Of a DNA stretch of 54,014 bases, positions 49,658 through 54,014 are shown piece by piece. The DNA is from Paracoccus haematequi (GTDB taxonomy: Bacteria; Pseudomonadota; Alphaproteobacteria; Rhodobacterales; Rhodobacteraceae), in contig NZ_UZWE01000059.1 of the NCBI RefSeq assembly GCF_900631945.1, positions 1 through 54,014 of the forward strand, written 5' to 3'. Position 1 is the first letter of the stretch. Each line of letters begins with the position of its first letter. Under the pieces are notes generated by a model. It did not search any database and had not been told where the DNA came from. It saw nothing but the letters and a program-made list of their open reading frames with translations. A program made the translations under genes and the position numbers.

Positions 49658-50566
49658 TCAGGCCAGGCCCTTGGTACCGCGCACCAGCCGGGCCTTGCCG
49701 CGATCCTGCATCAGGCGCGCGGCGTCCGGGCCGGGCGCGGGCAGGGCCAGCACCCGGTCGCGCAGGACGGTGATCGCGTCCTCTCCCTTGGGCAGGGTGG
49801 CGGGGTCGATGGGCGCGCCGATGGCGATGCGATAGGGCTGGCGGCGCTTGTTCAGCACCTCGTTGAACAGCGTCACGTCGCGCAGCGTCGGATGGATCGC
49901 GTCCAGCAGATAGAACAGCGCCGAATTTCGGGCGCGGATGTTCATCGGAATGACCGGCACGCCGAACTTGCGGGCGATCATCGCCGCGCTTGCCATCCAG
50001 GGCCGTTCATGCAGCGTCATCCCGTGCCGCTTGGCCAGCCGCCCGGATGGAAAGATCAGCCCGATCCGCCCCGCCGCAAGCGCCTCTCGGGTATAGTCCA
50101 TCGTCGCCTTGGTCTTGGCATGGCTGCGCTTTTCCAAGCGCCATTCGACCCCGGCGATCAGGTCGGCGGTCTGCGGCAGCACCCGGATCATGTCGTGGTT
50201 GGCATAGATGAACAGGTCGTCGCGCAGATGCGACATCAACGCATGGACGACGATCCCGTCGGCGATCCCGGTCGGATGATTCGCGACGATCAACGCGGGG
50301 CCGCTGGCGGGGATGTGCTCCATCCCTTCGACCCGCACGTCGCGGACGATCAAATCCGACATGCGGCGCATGATCTCGGCCGTGGGAAGGTCGCGGAACT
50401 CGGCGCCTAGGCGCAACGTCGTGGGATAGCGCAGCAGGCCCATCATCGCCCATTTCGCCAGCCGGTGATGCGGCTTGCCGGAATAAAGCCAAGGCGCCCG
50501 CTCGGCGATCAGCGGGTCCAGACGGGCCTGCATCTCGGCCTTGGCATCGGCGTGGCGGTCAGTCAT
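49658..50566 (-). CDS. Lysophospholipid acyltransferase-family protein
   Basis: A 302-residue acyltransferase. The catalytic motif is ALIVANHPTGIADG (His97 and Asp103), with the acceptor loop IGLIFPSGRLAKRHG and GVPVIPMNIRARN. The spacing from His to Asp is five residues, as in putative-hemolysin/ornithine-lipid-type acyltransferases rather than classical PlsC (four). No signal peptide; it is probably peripheral at the inner membrane. Start at 50566 fits AAAGGCCGGA upstream. Acceptor unknown. It lies 42 nt after pepN on the same strand. Confidence 0.82.
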   Translation of the reverse strand: MTDRHADAKAEMQARLDPLIAERAPWLYSGKPHHRLAKWAMMGLLRYPTTLRLGAEFRDLPTAEIMRRMSDLIVRDVRVEGMEHIPASGPALIVANHPTGIADGIVVHALMSHLRDDLFIYANHDMIRVLPQTADLIAGVEWRLEKRSHAKTKATMDYTREALAAGRIGLIFPSGRLAKRHGMTLHERPWMASAAMIARKFGVPVIPMNIRARNSALFYLLDAIHPTLRDVTLFNEVLNKRRQPYRIAIGAPIDPATLPKGEDAITVLRDRVLALPAPGPDAARLMQDRGKARLVRGTKGLA

Positions 50567-50608
50567 TCCGGCCTTTCTGCCCCGGCGCGGGGCCTGCCGC
50601 AAGACGCA

Positions 50609-53200
50609 TCATGCGCCCGCCGCGATCATCCGCGACACCATCTCGCGGGTGTTCCTGCTCAAACCCTTGGTCGAGGCGATTCGTTCCAATGCGGCCAGGG
50701 CCTTGGCGCGCCGCCCGGCGTCGTAGCGGGTCCAGGTTTCAAAGGCGGTGGACATGCGGGCGGCGATCTGGGGGTTGACCGGATCCATCCGCAGCAACCA
50801 GTCGGCGGTGAAGTCATAGCCCGACCCGTCCGCCGCGTGGAAACCGGCGTGATTGGCCGACAGGCCGCCCAGCAGCGCGCGGAAGCGATTGGGGTTCTTC
50901 CAGTCGAAGTCCCGCCGCGTGGCCAGGTCGCGGGCGATCTGCGCCGCCTGGGCGGGCGGGGCGGCCATCGGCTGCACCGCGAACCATTTGTCCATGACCA
51001 GCCGGTTGTCGGCGAACTGGTCATGCAACGCCGCCAGTTCCGCTTGCCCGCGCCCGCGCCGCAGCAGGGCGGTCAGGGCGGCCATCCGTTCGGTCATGTT
51101 CCCCGCGACGCCGAACAGCACCTCGGCCCGTTCGCCGCCGTCGATGCGGGTCAGCAGCGCCAGCACCGCATTGCGCAGGGACCGGCGGGCGGTATCGGCG
51201 GCATCGGGGCGATAGGGCCCGGCAACCGTCATGTCCTGATAGATGCGCGCCAGCAGGTCCAGGTGGGTTTCTGCGATCTGCCGGGCGAGGCTTTCCCGCG
51301 CGGCGTGGATCGCATCCGGGTCCGGCGTGATTCCGCCGGTGGACAGGCGGGTCGCGATCTCCTCCTCTCCGGGCAGGTTCAGGCACAGGGCGCGGAAGGC
51401 GGGATCGGCCGCATCGTCGGCGATCAGGCGGCCGATGGCCTGGACGTAATTGCCGCCGGTGGCCTGTCCCTGCGCGGCGGCGGTCAGCGCCGACAGCGCC
51501 AGGTCGCGCCCGGACTCCCAGCGGGCAAAGGGGTCGGTGTCATGGGCCAATAGGAAGGCGCGGGTGGCGTCGTCCAGGTCGCGCGACAGCATCACCGGGG
51601 CGGAAAAGCCGCGCAGGGCCGATACGACCGGCCGCGCGCCCAGTCCTTCAAAGGCAAAAGTCTGGCTGGCTTCGGTCAGTTCCAGCACCTGGGTCGGAGT
51701 CACCTCGTCGCCATTGGGTCCGATCAGGCCAACGGCGACCGGAACCACGCGCGACGGTTTTTCCGGCTGTCCGGGCGTTGGCGGCGTCTGCTGGCTGAAG
51801 GTCAGCGTCAGCGTGCCGCCCGCCTCGCCGGGCCGCCAATCCTCGGTCATGGTCAGGCGCGGGGTGCCGGCATCGGTATACCACCGCTTGAACTGCGCCA
51901 GGTCGCGGCCAGTCGCGTCCTCGAACACCTTCAGCCAGTCCTCGATGGTGGCGGCGTCACCGTCGTGGCGGTCGAAATACAGATCCAGCGCCCGGCGGTA
52001 ACCGTCGTCGCCAACAAGGCGTTTCAGCATCCCGATCACCTCGGCGCCTTTTTCATAGACGGTCGCGGTGTAGAAGTTATTGATCTCCTCATAGCGGTCC
52101 GGGCGTGGGGGATGGGCCAGCGGGCCTTGATCCTCGCGGAATTGGCGGGCGCGCAGGGCCTGGACATCCTCGATCCGCTTGACGGCGGCAGAGCGCATGT
52201 CGCTGGTGAACTGCTGGTCGCGGAAGACCGTCAGCCCTTCCTTGAGGCAGAGCTGGAACCAGTCGCGGCAGGTGATCCGGTTGCCGGTCCAGTTGTGGAA
52301 ATATTCATGCGCGATCACGGCCTCGATCCGCTCGTAGTCGCCATCGGTCGCGGTTTCCGGGCTGGCCAGAACCAGTTTCGAGTTGAAGATGTTCAACCCC
52401 TTGTTTTCCATGGCCCCCATGTTGAAGTCATCGACGGCGACGATGTTGAAGACATCCAGGTCGTATTCGCGGCCATAGACATCCTCGTCCCATTTCATCG
52501 ACTTGATCAGCGATTCCATCGCAAATCCCGCGCGGTCCTGGTCGCCCGGACGGACCCAGACGTTCAGCGCGACCTGGCGCCCCGACCGGGTGGCGAAGCT
52601 GTCGCTGACCGCCACCAGATCGCCCGCGACAAGCGCGAACAGATAACTGGGCTTGGGCCAGGGGTCGTGCCATTCCGCCCGGCCCTGCGACTGGCCGACC
52701 GGATTGCCGTTCGACAACAGCACCGGCAGGTCGCTGTCGATGGTGACGTGGAACGTCGCCATCACGTCCGGGCGGTCGGGATAGAAGGTGATGTGGCGGA
52801 ACCCCTCGGCCTCGCACTGGGTGCAGAACATCCCGTTCGAGATATACAGCCCCTCGAAGGCGGTATTGGCCGAGGGGTCGATGCCGACCTCGGTTTCCAG
52901 CAGGAAAGGATGGCGGGGCAGGGCGGCTGCGGCGACAGTCAGGGTTTCGCCGTCGCGGGTCACATGGGCGGGATCGGGGGCCTCGCCGTCGATGGTCAGG
53001 GACAGCAGGCGGACCGCCTTGCCGCCGTCCAGCACCAGATCCTCGGACCATTCGGGGTCGCGGGGTGCCAGCGACAGTTCGGTGCGCACCCGCGTGTCGG
53101 TCGCGGCCAGGGCGAACCGCATCCGGGTTGCCGACAAAACAAAGGGATAAGGCCGGTAATCGGCAAGATATTGCACATTTTTCCCTGGGTTGGTGGTCAT
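50609..53200 (-). CDS. pepN: Aminopeptidase N
   Basis: Zinc M1-family aminopeptidase that trims peptides in the cytoplasm. The 863-residue protein has the substrate loop GAMENKGLN and the zinc site VIAHEYFHNWTGNRIT with the downstream Glu in LCLKEGLTVFRDQQF. Family blocks DFNMGAMENKG and VYEKGAEVIGML (catalytic Tyr region) are present, as are the C-terminal helical domains. Length is close to the E. coli enzyme (870). The ATG at 53200 follows GAGGATGCG. Divergent from the Ala-rich anchored protein gene. Confidence 0.95.
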   Translation of the reverse strand: MTTNPGKNVQYLADYRPYPFVLSATRMRFALAATDTRVRTELSLAPRDPEWSEDLVLDGGKAVRLLSLTIDGEAPDPAHVTRDGETLTVAAAALPRHPFLLETEVGIDPSANTAFEGLYISNGMFCTQCEAEGFRHITFYPDRPDVMATFHVTIDSDLPVLLSNGNPVGQSQGRAEWHDPWPKPSYLFALVAGDLVAVSDSFATRSGRQVALNVWVRPGDQDRAGFAMESLIKSMKWDEDVYGREYDLDVFNIVAVDDFNMGAMENKGLNIFNSKLVLASPETATDGDYERIEAVIAHEYFHNWTGNRITCRDWFQLCLKEGLTVFRDQQFTSDMRSAAVKRIEDVQALRARQFREDQGPLAHPPRPDRYEEINNFYTATVYEKGAEVIGMLKRLVGDDGYRRALDLYFDRHDGDAATIEDWLKVFEDATGRDLAQFKRWYTDAGTPRLTMTEDWRPGEAGGTLTLTFSQQTPPTPGQPEKPSRVVPVAVGLIGPNGDEVTPTQVLELTEASQTFAFEGLGARPVVSALRGFSAPVMLSRDLDDATRAFLLAHDTDPFARWESGRDLALSALTAAAQGQATGGNYVQAIGRLIADDAADPAFRALCLNLPGEEEIATRLSTGGITPDPDAIHAARESLARQIAETHLDLLARIYQDMTVAGPYRPDAADTARRSLRNAVLALLTRIDGGERAEVLFGVAGNMTERMAALTALLRRGRGQAELAALHDQFADNRLVMDKWFAVQPMAAPPAQAAQIARDLATRRDFDWKNPNRFRALLGGLSANHAGFHAADGSGYDFTADWLLRMDPVNPQIAARMSTAFETWTRYDAGRRAKALAALERIASTKGLSRNTREMVSRMIAAGA

Positions 53201-53399
53201 CGCATCCTCGGCATGAAGAAAGCTGCTCCGGCTGGCGGAACCGTATCAGGACCAAGGTGTTAGTCGCATGAAGGCCGGGTCGCAAGTCGGCTGGCTTCGC
53301 TTACCGCCCGACAGGTCGAATTGACAGCGGACGGCAGGCAGGACAGACCGGAGGCGGCACTGAAACCGGTGTCTCAACACAGAAATTTGGAGGCCAGCA

Positions 53400-54014
53400 A
53401 TGACCCATGATCCAAACGACCCGAACCGCACCCGGCCCGCCGATCCCGCTCGTCCCGCCGATCCGCTGGTCCGCAACGAGACCTATGTGGAACCGGTCGA
53501 ACGTCGCTCTTCGCCTCTGCCGCTGATCATCGGCGTCCTGCTGGCGCTGGCCCTGGCGTATTTCGTGCTGCAACGCTTTACCGGCGATGACACCGTGGCC
53601 GTCGATGGCGACACCACCACCGTGACCACGACCGACGCGCCCGCCGCCCCCGGCGCTGCCAGCGACGCTGCGGCCGATGCCGAGGCTGCCGCGGCCGATG
53701 CGGAAGCCGCCGCCGACAGTGCCGCCACCGCGACGGAAAATGCCGTCGACAATGCGACCGCCGCGACCGAGGAAGCGGCCGAAGACGCTGCCGCCGCTGC
53801 CGAGAGCGCGGCCGACAGCGCCGCATCGGCTGCCGATAATGCGGTCGATGCTGCCGGTACCGCCGCGCAGGACGCGGCCGCTGCCGCCAGCGATGCGGCC
53901 GACAGCGCGGCCGATGCCGCTGCCCAGTCGGCTAACGACGCCGCTGAAGCCGTGGACGACGCCATCTCGGTCGAGGAAGCGCCCGCTACCGCCCCGACGA
54001 CCACCACCCCCGCC
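53400..54014 (+). CDS. Ala-rich membrane-anchored protein (3' end cut by window)
   Basis: 205 codons are visible, open to the end of the window. An N-terminal Asp/Arg/Pro-rich segment (about 1-37) is followed by one membrane helix at about 38-57 (LPLIIGVLLALALAYFVLQ). From about residue 80 the protein is dominated by Ala with Asp, Glu, Ser and Asn in repeated AADSAA/AAEAA-like units, which should form a long amphipathic or coiled helix. It is not preceded by a signal-peptidase motif, so a type II anchor is likely. TTTGGAGG precedes the ATG. No named family is recognised. Confidence 0.75.
   Translation, partial: MTHDPNDPNRTRPADPARPADPLVRNETYVEPVERRSSPLPLIIGVLLALALAYFVLQRFTGDDTVAVDGDTTTVTTTDAPAAPGAASDAAADAEAAAADAEAAADSAATATENAVDNATAATEEAAEDAAAAAESAADSAASAADNAVDAAGTAAQDAAAAASDAADSAADAAAQSANDAAEAVDDAISVEEAPATAPTTTTPA

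Noticed and set aside
53321..53349. TTGACA box upstream of the Ala-rich protein as a promoter
   Set aside because: No acceptable -10 box is found at 16-18 nt, so the TTGACA match alone does not support a promoter call.

Overview
The window is a contiguous piece of a high-GC alphaproteobacterial chromosome, almost certainly from Rhodobacteraceae and most likely Paracoccus or a close relative. The best markers are an F1-ATPase zeta-type inhibitor subunit (35902-36219), a TakP-like 2-oxoacid TRAP binding protein (17361-18500), a malyl-CoA/beta-methylmalyl-CoA lyase of the ethylmalonyl-CoA pathway (47601-48557), and the NDUFA12-like / MlaD / DUF2155 / aat / accC / accB block. Assignment rests on remembered protein families; no database search was made. 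Genes are densely packed with many 4-nt ATGA or GTGA stop/start overlaps. I see no tRNA, rRNA, insertion sequence, prophage or CRISPR array.

Layout. 1-6.6 kb: pth (cut by the window edge), clpP-clpX, a small NDUFA12-like / MlaD / DUF2155 operon, and on the opposite strand accB-accC-aat. 6.6-8.9 kb: hisF-hisE divergent from selD. 8.9-14.4 kb: a five-gene peptide-type ABC importer (A-B-C-D-F order, minus strand). 14.4-18.5 kb: a 346-nt regulatory gap with two inverted repeats, then TRAP permeases DctQ-DctM facing a convergent TakP-like binding protein. 18.7-25.6 kb: eno, an endonuclease/exonuclease/phosphatase-family protein, SelO, an aquaporin Z, obgE-proB and a small secreted Asp/His-rich protein. 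25.7-33.5 kb: a minus-strand acyl-CoA degradation locus comprising two MerR regulators, acyl-CoA dehydrogenase, GST, thiolase, cupin, FadJ-like protein and a DCC-family protein. 33.6-35.9 kb: two hotdog thioesterases and a MATE exporter. 35.9-37.4 kb: zeta subunit, purC, purS. 37.4-42.1 kb: an amino-acid/amine ABC importer with a glutamine-synthetase-like ligase. 42.1-45.1 kb: PRC-barrel protein and surE-pcm-nlpD-like. 45.3-47.6 kb: TauE/SafE permease, TIGR02186-like and DUF2585-like membrane proteins. 47.6-54.0 kb: mcl1, D-amino-acid transaminase, an acyltransferase, pepN and the start of an Ala-rich membrane-anchored protein that runs off the end.

Most of the window is core metabolism and nutrient uptake: three importers (peptide ABC, 2-oxoacid TRAP, polar amino acid ABC), beta-oxidation, acetyl-CoA assimilation (mcl1) and proteostasis (ClpXP, Aat, PepN, Pcm).

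I found no convincing wholly new system. The items most worth a second look are: a short repeat (GGGTATTT, 3-4 nt, CAAAGAAGAAG) present four times at or near gene ends; the secreted Asp/His-rich protein with an in-frame (GAT)9 tract and an ECF-sigma-like upstream motif; the Ala-rich anchored protein at the right edge; the ABC importer plus GS-like ligase operon; the TauE-TIGR02186-DUF2585 cluster; and the cupin, GST and DCC genes embedded in a beta-oxidation operon.
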